DNA from: Psettodes erumei
Taxonomy: Eukaryota; Chordata; Actinopteri; Pleuronectiformes; Psettodidae
Direction of reading: 5' to 3'
Length of the DNA stretch: 64,000 nucleotides
NCBI GenBank assembly: GCA_016785225.1
Contig: JAFBJZ010000379.1
Coordinates: 242,501 to 306,500, forward strand
Part shown: positions 12,440 through 29,105 of the stretch, in pieces
Layout of the letters: the number at the start of each line of letters is the position of its first letter
Numbering within the stretch: the stretch's first letter is position 1
Program-made: the position numbers and the translations under genes
Notes under the pieces: model-generated
Told to the model about the DNA's origin: nothing
Seen by the model: the letters and a program-made list of their open reading frames with translations, nothing else
The model's database searches: none

Positions 12440-12722
12440 GGGGGGGGGTCACAGCTGAACTGTCTCCTCGTTGTTGCCGGCCTGCGTGGGCTGAAGAACA
12501 GTGTTTGATTCTGAAAAGAGGAAGTTGGAAATGAGATGAGAACAGAGAGATTTCTCTGTCCAGTAAGTGACACCCCCCCACCCACCCCACACACACACAC
12601 ACACACATCTCAACATTCAAACTCTCCTTTAATGGGTTCAGTGCAGCTTGAGTTGCACATGAAGCGGTTAGCAGGAGGAACTTCTGATTTCTGTGGCCAG
12701 TTGTGCGACTCACTGCAAAAAC

Positions 12723-12755
<33 letters not shown>

Positions 12756-13144
12756 CTGGTTTGCTAACGTGACGCCTTGATCCAGCTGCCAAAGAAACTG
12801 GAGGAGGATCAAAGAGGCGGCCAGCGTCGGTCTGCCACAAAAACAAACACACAAAATACAGAAACCTGGAGCTGCCGTCGTCTCGCGCTCGCACAACAGC
12901 TCCCTCCACAAAAACAGGCGCTTCACGTGCGTGAGACGGACTGGACGGAGACGTTTCCCCACAATGACAGGAAGCGGTAAGCCGCGCTGCGCTTCCTGTC
13001 CTGTCCGCGGGACGCCACGCTCTGACGATGACGTCACCGGCGCGGCCGCCGCTGCTGTACCGAGCGAAACGTTTGCGTGAACGGACGGCGACCCGACTCA
13101 ATCCCTGAAGCAACTCGTCTTTGAGCGGGCCGGACGCACGGCGC

Positions 13145-13211
13145 CGGAGAACCTCGGCACAGGGACGTTCTTCGGGTGACGTCCAGAACGTCCCTGTGCC
13201 GAGGTTCTCCG
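13145..13211. repeat. Perfect inverted repeat: 27-bp stem, 13-nt loop
   Basis: The left arm (13145-13171) starts CGGAGAACCTCGG and ends GGACGTTCT. The right arm (13185-13211) is its exact reverse complement, 27 of 27. The loop is TCGGGTGACGTCC. The size is like a microRNA precursor stem, but perfect pairing is more like a recent inverted duplication or an siRNA-type hairpin. The flanking bases do not pair. I do not recognise either arm as a known microRNA. Confidence 0.9.
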
Positions 13212-14751
13212 ATGATATGAACGACTTCCTGTGCGGCCACAGTCTTCTGGCGGCGCCGACCCAAACTCCACGTTCAGAACATTCTGCGAGGGAGGCGGGT
13301 GAGTTCGCTCGGTTCTGATCCGAGGCCGCTGAGTCTCCTGCAGATTATTAAGTCGGTGGCTCCACTGCAACACGTGGACGCACCTTCCCATTCTGGGTGT
13401 TTTCAGGGGTCAGAGGTCATCGCAGTCAAACCCCCCCACCCCCCCCCCCCCTCGTCTCGGGGACATCGTCTGTTCTGGGTCGTGGCTGATCTGGCTCTCG
13501 TCGCCACCTGCGCCCTCGCTCTGCGGCGGCGAACCCGTTTGCTCCGGACCACATCCTGTTGCTTCCTGTCACAGGCGGCGAGGCGAGCGCTGACTCATCA
13601 AGAAGCCGACAGGTGTCCCCCCCCCCAAAATGGCGGCGTGTCTCGAGCTCGAGCTGCCGTCGCTCCCCGAGGCGAGGAACGTGCGAAAACCGCGGCGCAG
13701 AGACACGCGAGTCCAGGAAGAGATGCGAACGCTGCCGGCTGCAAAGCGGCGCCCGAGGCCAACGGTTCGATGATGCCAGTTATTTAAAAAAAAAAAAAAA
13801 AAAAAGTGTCATAATCTGTAAAAAATTAAATTAATCCCACGAGAGAAAAACAGGCCACTTAATCTGTTAAAATGCTTCTCGTCGGGATTAATGAGCCTTA
13901 AACTCCAACCGAGGGGAACTGTTGCATGCTGGGAAAACTGAAGCGGGGCGTTTAAAGAACAATGGGACACTTTAGCGTTTCCCACCTGCGAACAAAGAAG
14001 GTGTTTGTTGTTTGTTTCTGGAGCCGCTCTTTATTGTTCTCTTTTTTTTATGTGTTTCTCTTTTTGTGTACTTGCTGCACGTTTACCTGTAAAAAAAACA
14101 AAAAACTGTTCCCGTCACAGCAATAACTCATCAGCTGCTCGTTATTCATTTTAATACGTTAGTGTGACTGACAGCAGTGGTTTCCGTACAAAAGTAAAAT
14201 ACACAGGCATTTTTTTTTTTTTTTAGTAATTATCAAAAACAATTGGCTCGTTAAAGTAGAAGCGCTTTGTTAGGTTCTATTCAGACGGGTTCTAGTGCAG
14301 AATGACGTGGGTTCTACTCGCTGCCACACGTTGGCGTCACGCGGCGCCCATCGCTGCTTCCTGTTCCCTCGCGGCGTGCGACACTTTGCGTTCGTTCGCA
14401 CACACGCGACACCCCGACCCCCCCGTCTTTTGAGTTTCGTGTGCAGCAGTTTCAGGTTCGAGGGTGGCCCCCGTGCCACATCCTCCTGGTGATGAGCTCC
14501 GAAACCCCGACCACCCCCGCCCCCACCACCACCACCTCACCCCCCCACCCCACCCACCCCACCCCCGCCCCCCCGCCTCAGTAACACAGAAGCATTGAAA
14601 CCTGAACCCTCCCTCCCCTCCAGCGTTTACGTCCCCTGCTCGTCAGCCTCGTGTTTACTTTGGTTCCTCGTCAACCCTCGTGACCTCATCGAGTCAAATC
14701 TGTCACCGCGGGGGGGTTGGCGGTGGCGGCGGCGGGGGGGGGGGCCTCTCG

Positions 14752-18473
<3,722 letters not shown>

Positions 18474-18482
18474 ACTCCTCGG

Positions 18483-18951
18483 CTGCGAAGCGAGCAGAGT
18501 CCGACACATGTGGATATGACTCGGCCAGATGTTTACACATGAAGGGGGGGTAAAAAAAAAAACACACACACACAAGGCCTCGGTGCAAAGATAATCCAAA
18601 TGTGAAACCGATTCACACTGGAAGAGGGAAACGCTGAGTCACGGTCGAGCAGGAATAAGTTGTCACGCTCCGGCCCTCGTTATTCATAACACAGCTAATA
18701 AAACACAGAGAGAGAGAAAAGAACCGCAGGGGAAGTTTAACGTCGTCTGTGGTGACAGATGCACAGAGACCGGTGGATAAATCATGGACAGGAACTGGGC
18801 CCCGAGCCCGAGTCCTGTTAACTTGTGTTTACTGACGGGGACGGGTGAAGTCCAGGTCCGTCTGTCCGTCCTCTCCAAACAGCCACAGCCCAGCACCATG
18901 TTTCCATGGAGACGGGGAATATTCTGTTTTACTTTACATCACCATGGTGGG

Positions 18952-18982
<31 letters not shown>

Positions 18983-20379
18983 CTGATGTAATGGTGTTTA
19001 ATGGAGACCGTGTACAGGCCTGGCTCGGTTTTCTGTGATAACGGTTTATGTTCAGTTCTTCCGTTTTCTATCATGACTGACATCATGTAGAAATTAACAG
19101 CTGATTACAGTCAGACTCTACGTCACAACCGCAAAGTTTGAACATGCTATGGAAAAGTTAGTCATGTCTGACGCAATATGTTGTGATAACACACACACAC
19201 GCACTTTATATGAGCTGTCACACACACACACACACACACGTATGAAGCTAGGCGCGTTGTGTTGTCGGAGCTGCATCCTGTGTTTACATGCTAGCAGTGT
19301 AGCAGCATTAGCATGAGCGGTAACCAGCTGTAACGATGCTATGACAGATGGAGATAAAGCTAATTAGCATCGTTGTTGTTGTTGTTGTTGTTGTTGACAT
19401 TACCTTGCGGTGGTTTCTAGCTAGTGTTTCGTCCGCGGCGTCGTTTCTTTGATCGGCAGTGACGCTGAGGAAATGACAGCCGACATTTTTTTTTTTAAAT
19501 CTCTTATCAAGTTGCGGATGAAATCATGTCGGGAATCTGATGCGCTTCAACCTGCCGACAGCTGCGGTCGCGGCACCTTGTTGTCGCTAGCTTTAATCGC
19601 TACAGCGCCGACTGGACAGAAAAAAAAAATATCACCGCCGTACTTCCTGGAACTGGATGGTGCGTTCAAGGAAGTCGTAATTTCGAACTACTGTACCGAA
19701 CTAATGTATTTCTAATTTATTATTTTTTTTTATTGTATTATTAGATGTTTCTGTCCCCATAAATGCAGAGAAAACCATAATAAATATCCAAACAGAGAAT
19801 AAGACACATACAGAAACCTACTGTAACCAGATCATCTCGTCAGAGACTATACATATATATTAATAATATTAATAATGGCTCATCAGAATTTTCTAAAACT
19901 AGCTGTATGCTACAGGACTCTGTTTTACTAACGGGAAGCAGCGTGGCGCTCCTTCATCAGGTCCAGCAGGTGGAGCAGTGGACAGCGTGACACATGCGCT
20001 TGTTTGTGTCAAAGCCTTGCAGACATGCTAATGTTTTATTCGAAAATATGTTCAAATGCATTAATAAATTTGCAGAAAATAAACACTGAAGGGGGTATTT
20101 CAGTTGTAACCCGAAACATAACGCAGGCGTATTGGAAGTGCGTTGGTGCGCATTTGTTTCCCGAGGGAAATAAAGGCATCACATACCAGTTTGTACGTGT
20201 ATATTCATGTATATTTGACTTTGTACCTTTCACTGTATAATGTCACACATGAGAGACATTAAAATCTGATGTAAGACAGATGGACAGGTGCAGTGGCACT
20301 TTATCTATAGATGCTTGTAGTTATTCTGTTTCCCGGCAGGAAACACGGAACAAATGAACGATGACTACAAACGGCGTCC
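18483..20379. other. rcbtb2 upstream DNA, no coding exon seen
   Basis: Contains short CA tracts (about 19190-19239), a (GAACCA)n stretch at 18954-18980 and a GTT trinucleotide run at 19372-19396. No conserved coding segment is seen apart from the possible non-coding exon at 19404. Confidence 0.5.
19404..19620 (-). other. rcbtb2: Possible rcbtb2 5' non-coding exon
   Basis: On the minus strand CCACCGCAAG is followed by GTAATG, a good donor, at 19402-19403. The sequence upstream on that strand is moderately GC-rich with gene-start character. The rcbtb2 start codon exon begins right after an acceptor (TTCGCAG, ending at 18482), so at least one upstream non-coding exon is needed. This is the nearest candidate. 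The 5' limit is a guess. Confidence 0.35.
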
Positions 20380-21289
20380 TGTAAATGCGACGCGATGCCG
20401 TTAAGGTGGACCGGAAACTTGGCGTACGACGCTGGGCTCGGGTTCGGCGTACATACATTTGCAGCCCGGCGACGCCAGGTCGAGTCTGACAAGTTGGCAC
20501 ACGGGTAAGTCCAGCGGTTTGCTCGGCGTGTCGCTCGGCGCGCACGTCGCTCTGTGGCTGACCCGGTGGACGAACCGAGCGCGGCCACGTCAACCTTACG
20601 GTTTTCCTCAATAGCCGCCGCGGTGTAGGAAGAGACGCGAGTTGATACCCCAGCGACCGACACCGAGCACGTCCGCCGCCGCCGCCGCCGCCGCCGCGAA
20701 CCGAATAAAAACCAACGCGACGGCACCGGGAACGTTTCTCCTCGCTATCCTGGAATTTTGGGATTCGTCATGAGCCGCTGTAACGCGCATGCGCGCAGAG
20801 CCCTGTAAGCGATGGCGAAATTCCTGCCTTGTATGCGCGGAGCGGGGTCGGATGGAAACTTATCTCGATAGAATTGGCAATTAGAAGGGGATTATTATCG
20901 ATACCCGGCGTCGCCGTCGCCAGCCGGCTACTTCTGTTTTTGTTTTGGGTGTAGTCGACGCGAGCGGCCGTCGTTCGTATCACGAAAGAAGCGCACCTTC
21001 GACTCGCTAGCCGTTAGCTGGGTTAGCATTAGGTAGCTGACGCTAGCATGTCACATTTCTGCCTTGTCCTGTGTTTGCCCAGGTAGCTAGCTAGTTCCCC
21101 GTCTCAGGTGTCGCAGAGGTACAGCGGGCCGTCGGAGCTCGCTGACGTTGAAGCGTCCGGGGGTGGACGAGCTGCGGAGGGGAGCCATCGCTGCGCATCG
21201 GCGTGTCAGTTCAGACTCCTGCTGCTCCTGCTCCACTCCTCCTCCTCCTCCTGCTGCTGCTGCTGCTGCTGCTGCGCCGACCTGACTGA
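20380..21289 (+). promoter_or_regulatory. fndc3a: GC-rich promoter and non-coding exon 1 of fndc3a (possibly shared with rcbtb2)
   Basis: CpG-rich, with an exact NRF1 palindrome GCGCATGCGC at 20785-20794 and a (GCC)n run at 20671-20697. Two strong plus-strand donors occur: GTAAGT at 20505 and GTGAGT at 21290. The coding exon at 23450 begins with 33 nt of untranslated sequence after an acceptor, so a non-coding first exon ending at 21289 (or 20504) fits. rcbtb2 points away on the other side, so the island may be bidirectional. A second NRF1 palindrome is at 22567-22576. Confidence 0.5.
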
Positions 21290-21407
21290 GTGAGTAACGT
21301 TAGCCCGAGCTCGTCTGCCGGTGCATCGACTCCGCGTCTCTTACGGGAACTCGCAGTAAACGCTTTTCCGTGTGTTCGTGCTCCGCAGTTAGGTAACGAG
21401 CGGCCGT

Positions 21408-21462
<55 letters not shown>

Positions 21463-23482
21463 GTAGCTAAAGTAAACACTTGCCCTGGCTGCCACCTAGC
21501 TAACCCCTGGTGACTCCTCGGCCACGAACAGAGGAAAAATCTGACTTTAGCACGAGGAGTCCGACACGTTAAGTTACGTGATTTACGGAGCCCGGGGGGG
21601 ACGGGGTTAGCACGGTGGCTAATGCTAAGCCAGTAAACGCGCTGGAACAGCTGTTACACGCCGCGTGGAGCTTCTCCAGGTGTTCCAGGTGAACCGCACA
21701 GGTGCAAAAACCCAGCTCAGGACCACACCTCGTGGGCTTCTTCATCACCTGCATGTTAATGATTTATATATTTGTATTTATACAGGAATATACAGCAGTG
21801 TTGGGCTGGACACAATCACACAGTGTGCCCCCCCCCCCCCACACACACACACACCGTCTGTGTAACTGAGAAACAGCTGCTTCGTCCTGATCTGCTGCTC
21901 CATCAGCCACATTCAAATGGGATGTAAAATCAGGGCGCCGACAGATGCTGCAGCAGTTTCCCAATTTCGGTACAAGCGCCGTTTATTGTGCCGCAAACAG
22001 GAAAAGCTGTGCACAGGCTTCAGTTTAATGGGGGGGGGGCGGCGGTAAAAGGGAGTTTAACTCCTCGGTCATCGGGGGACGTTTTTTAAAACTGTTTCTG
22101 TTCATCTGCAACTTTTACGGCCCTGTGTTTTCCCAGAGGAGGCGTGGGAGTGAAGAGGGGAAAGTACCAGCACTGTGTATTCATAAGTGGAGTGCCAGCC
22201 TCCGCAGGTAACACCCAGGTGTTTTAATAACGGGGGTGTGGAGGGGAAAAAAACACAACCCATTCACCCTCAGGAAAGGAAAAGCATCCGTTCACACGGA
22301 TTTACGTGACCCTGTCGTACATTAACGCACGGAGCCGCCGCAGCGGCGAGCGACTCGGAGGCCTAATGACCGCGGAGGAAGCCGGCCATCATCCAAAGCC
22401 TGCTCGTAAGAACGGGCTAATCTCGTATCAGTCCTCCGCTGTGGCAGGAGTTCCCCTCAAATCCAGTTCATTGACCGTCGCGCTGTAAACTGACTTGGCC
22501 GTTTGAGCTTAAGGAGGGGAGGGGCTAAAACCAGCAGATAAGCCAGATCACCGTCAGGTGGGAGCGGCGCATGCGCCAGATTGTGATTAAGGTTCAAGGA
22601 CACGTGTTCGATTTATCTCGTCTGTTGTGTGTTTTTTAATGGACTTTTTCTTTTTTTAGGCAGGTGATCCTTTCACGGTGGTTAGTCCTCAGTGTGCCCC
22701 CCCCTCCCTTAACTCATCTCATTGTTGAGAGGCGCTGTATCTCCTCCAGATACTCTCATCGGGTTCGACTTGACACAAGCTTCTGTATAATCCCTCTCGC
22801 TTCATCTGCATTTGCGGGTTGCTTGAATTTACGAGGCGCGTTCAGCTTCGATTCGTTCGATTTCACACATGTAAATGTGCAGACAAATCGGGAGCGAGCC
22901 ACAACGCTCCTGCTGCAACACAGACCCGAGTTTCCGGTCACTTTTCAGCTTCAGTTTTATATCCTGGGAAAAGAAAATGCACCTTTCATTGGTTTTTAAT
23001 CAGGCCTGTTTAGCACGGAGGGAGCAGCCGGGTGTGACCTCATCAGAAAATATCTTTCAGGGTAAGCGAGTGGGCCGCTCCGCCAGAAAACGCTGCCAGC
23101 GCACGACTGCCGGCGGAAAAAACAATGGACGCGTGTGGAAATTAATTAAGACGTGCGTCAAATTCCGGCTCGCTGAGCCTCAGCTCGTCACCGCGTCTTT
23201 TTTTTACTGGAAATAACTCTGCATTTACAGGTTATTTCCCCCGGGGCCCGAGGCAGAATTTTAAATAATTAAATATAGACCTTAATATGAAAGGAGATGG
23301 AGGATATGAAGCGTTCCCAACCTCGTACCCCAACTTTGAAGCGTCTCTGTCGTCTTGGTTTTAATATAAACAGTCGTATTTAGTAACGATCAGGAAGAGT
23401 GAACGTGTTTGTTCGTACGTTAACGTGACGTTTCCACCTTCTGCTGCAGGAGAACCTGGTCGGTGGTGTGAATGAGGGAGAC

Positions 23483-26400
23483 ATGGCAGACCACACCCCG
23501 CCTCTGGAGTCCGGCCAGCTTCTCAGCCCTGAACTCCCAATCCTGGGTTCGCCGCCACCCCCCCCAGCCATGGTCAACGGGGACGGCCCCCAGCAGGTAG
23601 GCCCTCCGCCCTGGTGTGTCTCGTGTTGAGCTGTTGTGTGTCGTGGGGGGAAAAAAATGGAGGCACGGCAGCGTGCGCCGCGTCTTAATCCGTGCGGAAT
23701 CATCCGCGCTGTCGTTCCGCTCGGAGCGGCCCCCCCCCCGGGAACGTCAACGCGGGGGCTGCTGAAAAGCGCCGACGTTCCCGGGGGAGGTGATTGGTGA
23801 AGCTGAGAACTTCCTGCGGGTAACTGGACGAGCGGGGAAACGGCGCCGTGGCGTTCAGCTGATCTACACTGCAGCGTTGCTCGTGTGCCGGCGAGCGTGA
23901 ATTTGACGAATCATTTATTGTGCGTTGCTGCGAACTCGTCCTGACTCAACCTCGTGCAGAAGGAGATATGCAAATTATGTTTTTTTTCTTTGTGAGATAA
24001 GAAACCAGCCGGGCCGCGCTTCAGTTGCAGAGACAACAGGTGTTTGTTGGTTTTATCTCTCGGTTTACTGGGCTCAGGTTGTTGGTTTCGTCCCCGGGTG
24101 AAACTGAGCGGCGCCGACAGGCCGCCGTGGTTTTCCCCGCCGTTTGCGTGAGTTTCCGTGACTTCCTTGGGGAACGCACGTAACCCGCGGCGACACCTTT
24201 CCCGTCGTTTCCTCCGTCTTACGCCGTTTTGTGCAGATAAGACCTGCTAATATTAGCTCTGCCCCGTGACACGCCTCTCCGCCCGCCTCGTCATTTTCCA
24301 CAGCGGAAAATCCCACGTGTGAATCGGGCTTTTGTTCGCGCCGGGATCGGATTTTGCCGCTCGCGTTGGGGCGGCGTTCTCGTGGAATTCAGTTACCGCC
24401 TCCCACAGAGGTGAACCCGGTTATCTGAACACGTCCCATGTCGGCGTTTACGCTGCTTTATGAGAGCCGGAGGAGTAAATATGGCCGCTGATCGCTGAAA
24501 CGCGTTCCTGCCGGCGAGAGCTGCGAGGATCCGATAACGGCTCGACGCCACGGTTTATTACCCGCGTTATCGCCGCTGTCGAGGCGCTGAGAGCGAGCGA
24601 GGTGAACGGGGACGCCGTGAACTTGTCCTGCCGGACGTCTGTGGCCGTCGGTCTTCACCTCTGATTGGACGTCGCTGCGTGTCGTGACTCACGACCAAAA
24701 AAAAAAAAAAAACGAGAGGCGGGGGTGCAAACATGGTGACAGCCGCAGAGTGAGGAGCGGGAACCTCCTGGGGGGGGAGGCGCGACTCCCGTGGGGGAGG
24801 ATTGGCGGCGACGGCCGACCGCCCCGCCCCACCTCCTCCCCCCCCCCTGCTCCTGACCTTTCGGTCGGAGACGCGGCGAGGACACCTCATCCTTTGTTCT
24901 GGTTTCTGTGCCCCGGTCTGGGTTTGGTATTAACGCTCCGCTGGGCCAATTATTGTGAGTCAGAGAGGAAGTTGTTGTCTGGGGGTCGTTACCTGAGACC
25001 GCTCCGGGTACAGCGTGATTCACCGCCGGCGTGTCCGTCCATTCCCCCACCCCCGCCCCGCCCCACCCGCTCCCCCCGTTCGGTCCGCAGTTAAATCGGT
25101 AACGGATGAATCAGTCGCCTTTTTCTGTGGATGTTTAAGCCGAGCTAATGGCTCGCCGCGCTCGGCCGTCGCTTATTCATATTTTCTTCCATTTTGCTCA
25201 TTAGACCTGCCGCCGGACGTTTTCATGCTCTTTGTGCATTTTTATGTTCCTCCGCTTTGATGGTTTTCGGGTCTGGGTTTTTGTGAGCGATGGAAACACT
25301 TTTTGAGGGAAAAAAACCCAAATCGATAAGCCATTAGTCGAAACGCTGGATTGGTGTTTATTCCTCTGAATATTCTCTTTCTGTTTGGGGAAAAAAAAAC
25401 CTTTATTTAAAGCTTTAAGTCGTCGCAAAACAAAAAGAAAATGCTGCTCGGCCACTGAATCATCACGAGGTTTCTTTTATTTGGGGGGGGGGTCGACCGT
25501 TGAGGGGGTGGACGTGACTCAGCGGCGTTCAGGACACTTTCCTCTGTGCTGGTTTTTATTACTGCACCTGTTGACTGAGCGGATACGAGTACTCCGCATC
25601 CCGCCCATCGATCCGCTTCGTCGCAAATCGATATTCATCGTCCAGATCGGCTGGAACCACCTGGACGATTTTACAAACCCGTGTGGAAGTTTGGGAGGTC
25701 GCGAGCCGACGGATGACGTGATTTAACGAAGGAGGCCGATCGATCGCAGGTGACGGGCGGTTTGTTGTTTTTTTTGGCGAGCTCTTACGTAAGCGTCGAC
25801 GATCTCGCTTTATGTGCTGAGATAACACTTTATGCCTCCGCTGATAAACAACAGATTAGCTCCTCCGTGAGGTCATTTTGCCGAGAAGATAATGAATATT
25901 GTTCAGGATGTGTCACACCTGTGGGAAGGACACCTCCTCCTCCTCCCTCCTCCTCCTCCTCCTCCTCCTCCCTGCGCTATCGTGCGACATTTCCCAGGGA
26001 ATCTGGAGGGCGGAGGATCATCGAATTGCCTCGAATTACCGCCGCGTACGTCAGCAGCCAGCTGCGGGGGGGGCGCGTTTGTTCCGACGGCGCCCGGATT
26101 TTCCTCACGTCGTCCCGGCTGCCGAGCCACAGGAAACAAGAGGAACAAACAGAGAGCAACCGGAACCCTGAGTCACCGGCGGCAGGGACACGTCAGAGCT
26201 AACGGCATTAGCGCGAGCGCAGGGCCCGCTCTCCGGGGGGCGATAAAACCGCGGCGCACGTGTGGCGCCGACCGGTGCGGCGCGGCCTCGTCGCAGCACG
26301 ATGTGGCGTGGACGTCCCGGTGGCACCGGGTTCAGTCCTGGCAGGTTTTACGCAGACGGTTGTCGGCGGCGGCGGCGGCGCTGTTGCTGTGGGATTGTTA

Positions 26401-28093
26401 AACGTCCGATCTCTGGATTTGGGCGCAGAGGCGTTGGATTTATTTTAAAATAAAATCGATCAATGGCGATCAATAAAATCGGTCGATGGCTCCGTGATCG
26501 GCTTGAGGACGCTGAAGTTTTTTTTCTTTTAGATGTGTTGAAAAATAAAACGAGCTGCAGGATTCTTCTTCTTCTTCTCAAATAAATTTCACTTCATTAG
26601 GCTTTGGGGGGGTGCAGGTGACTCTCCTCCGCGTGTCGCAGGGTTTGCAGAGCGAACTTCCGGGTTGTGATGATGTGCGTGTCCCGGAAGCCTGTTCACT
26701 GGACCCGGAAGTCCTGCCACTTCACGCCACCGTCGTCGCTGTCGTTATTGTTGTTGTTCCTGACCGAGATTTACCCCCCCCCCCCAGGCTTATTTGTTGA
26801 ACGGGTTGCCGTGGTTACGGAGGAGTGGGGGTGGGGGGGGGGCTGCACCGGAGGACAGCCGGAAGCAGCCGCCGTGCCTGTGCCGGGCTGCGGCCGCTCT
26901 CCGGCCTCCTTCCCCCGGCACGGATTTTTTTTTTTTTTTTTTGCTGGAAGCGGCGGCCAGATGCGTCCGCCTCGCAGGTCACGTGACTTCTCGTGAGGGC
27001 TGGAGGGGGGGGTTGTCTACCGGACCCCGGAGCGTGTTTTTCCGTCTCCGTGAACAGCGGCGGCCGGATGAGAAGCAGCGATGCGCGCGACAGTAAGTAA
27101 CAGTCACGTCTCCGTGTTTCCACGGTGAGAGGAGGAGTCATCCCGGGAGGGGGGAGCGGGGGGGCACCTGACTGAGAAGTGCCCACACAGACCTCCGTTA
27201 CCCCCTGTGCCCCCCCCGCTGCTGACGCTGCCGGTGTGGGTGTGTACGAACGTATGAGCCGCTGCTGCTGCTGCTGCGTGCAGCCTCCTCCTCCTCCTCC
27301 TCCTCCTCCTCCTCCTCCTCCTCCCCGCCGAGCACATGAACGGGAGCGGCGTCGGGAGATGGAGGTTCTGATGATCTCCGTGCTGGAGGAGGAGAACCGC
27401 AGCCGGAGCCCGCTGCCGTGGCGCTGCCGGTTCCGCGACGGCGACCCGCGCAAGAGCGAGGTAACGGCGTACCGGTCGGTGCGAACCCGAAACCCGCCGC
27501 CGCCGCCGCCGCTTTATTCGGCACGACGCGGACGCCGGAGCGTCGGGATGTGTCGGTTCCGTTCGGACCTGTTGATGGTGTTCGGTTCGGTGGGGAGTTG
27601 GTTTCTCTGGCAGGTTCAGGTGAAGCTCAGGTGTGTTTCTACCGATGGAGGACAACGGATATTTCCTGGAATTTAAAAAAAAAAAAAAACGACTCATGGT
27701 TAAAACCTCTAATCCGGATTTTATTGAACCGCTGGAATAATCGATATTTTTAGTGTTTGATCCGCGTGTTGAATGTTCCTGAGAGATGCAGCTTATTTTG
27801 TTGTTGTTGTTCAAATCACAGACTCTTTCTGATTAATCTCTTAAATTTACATTAGGACATTAATCAATTTAAAGTAAAATTTAATCTGATCCATTTAAAC
27901 TGAATTATACTGTCATGTTGTTTGTTTTTGATCATTAACTTTGATCAGCTGTAGGTGAAGGGTAAATAGTTGTGCGCTTGTTCCCGTTCAAATGAGTTTG
28001 TTGTTGTTGTTTACCCTCTCACACACACACACACACACACACTTCCTCCAGGCGTCACAGCTGGTTTGTGTGCTCGATTGTCGTCGTGACGCG

Positions 28094-28137
<44 letters not shown>

Positions 28138-28277
28138 GTTTGCGGACACGTGACCCGTGTTGACGGCGCCTGTCTTTGTGTCTCCACAGGTAATCCTGGT
28201 GCAGGTAAACCCAGGTGAGGCCTTCACCATTCAACGAGAGGATGGTCACATTCAGTGTATCACAGGTAAGAGAGTCG

Positions 28278-28316
<39 letters not shown>

Positions 28317-28714
28317 CGTGTGTGTGCGTGTGCGGTCGCAGGACGTGTATTTATCCGCGTGGTTCTCACGGCCGTCGTGACGGCGAGACGAACGCCTCCT
28401 TTGGTCTTGCCAGAGCTGAAATTTACGGCTCGGCGTTCCGACATCTGCGGACGTGGCGCTCCGATTGTGAAGTGAAACGGCAGATGGGCGGGGAAACGTC
28501 CAGAGCCGCGGCAAGGAAGTGTGCGAGGTGAAGCGGGGAATCGAACCCACGCTCCGCGCGGCGTCCGCGTTACTTCTCACGACACGACGAAAACAGGTTA
28601 TTTTTTGAAAGGGTGGTTTTTGCTCTTTAAGCTGATGCGTTCTGGCCAACCAATCTTCTCCCTCTGAAACTGTCATTTCCTGGTTCGACCATTAGGAGGC
28701 GGAGCCAAGGGCCC

Positions 28715-28746
<32 letters not shown>

Positions 28747-29054
28747 CACTCCCCCTTTAATTCGACACAGAAAAACACAGGACGTTGGTGTGATGGAGGT
28801 TCATGAGTGGATAACGTGTGCAGGCGAGCGCTGGGCATGTGAGCGTTGATCTAACGACCCCCCACCCCCCACCCCTCCCTGCACGGGCCGCCGTTTAACG
28901 CCGCCGCCGCCGGACCGCGTCATGCGTGTGACGCACATGACGTGGATCACGTGTGTGAATGACGGGAGGCCTCAGGTCGAGACGTCACAGGAGCGGGAAG
29001 CCGTCGCCGTGCAGCCCGCTCGCACGGGGGCTATTCTCCCTCCCCACCTGACCC

Positions 29055-29105
<51 letters not shown>

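Larger units (their letters stand above)
11231..14751. other. Spacer between lpar6 and rcbtb2
   Basis: No conserved coding exon is seen. Contents are a 26-bp tandem repeat (11613-11710), pyrimidine-rich tracts (11840-11895 and 12015-12045), TG tracts (12371-12439 and 12723-12754), a perfect hairpin (13145-13211), and a plus-strand TTTATT at 14030-14035 that could be the rcbtb2 polyadenylation signal on the minus strand. Confidence 0.6.

Noticed and set aside
27104..27814. 236-codon minus-strand open frame across the fndc3a GC island
   Set aside because: It is dominated by Arg runs from the (CTC)n tract and antisense to the candidate alternative exon; no conserved content.
28530..28560. tRNA T-arm-like sequence on the minus strand (GTGGGTTCGATTCCC)
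   Set aside because: No matching D-arm, anticodon arm or acceptor stem nearby; at most a tRNA or SINE fragment.
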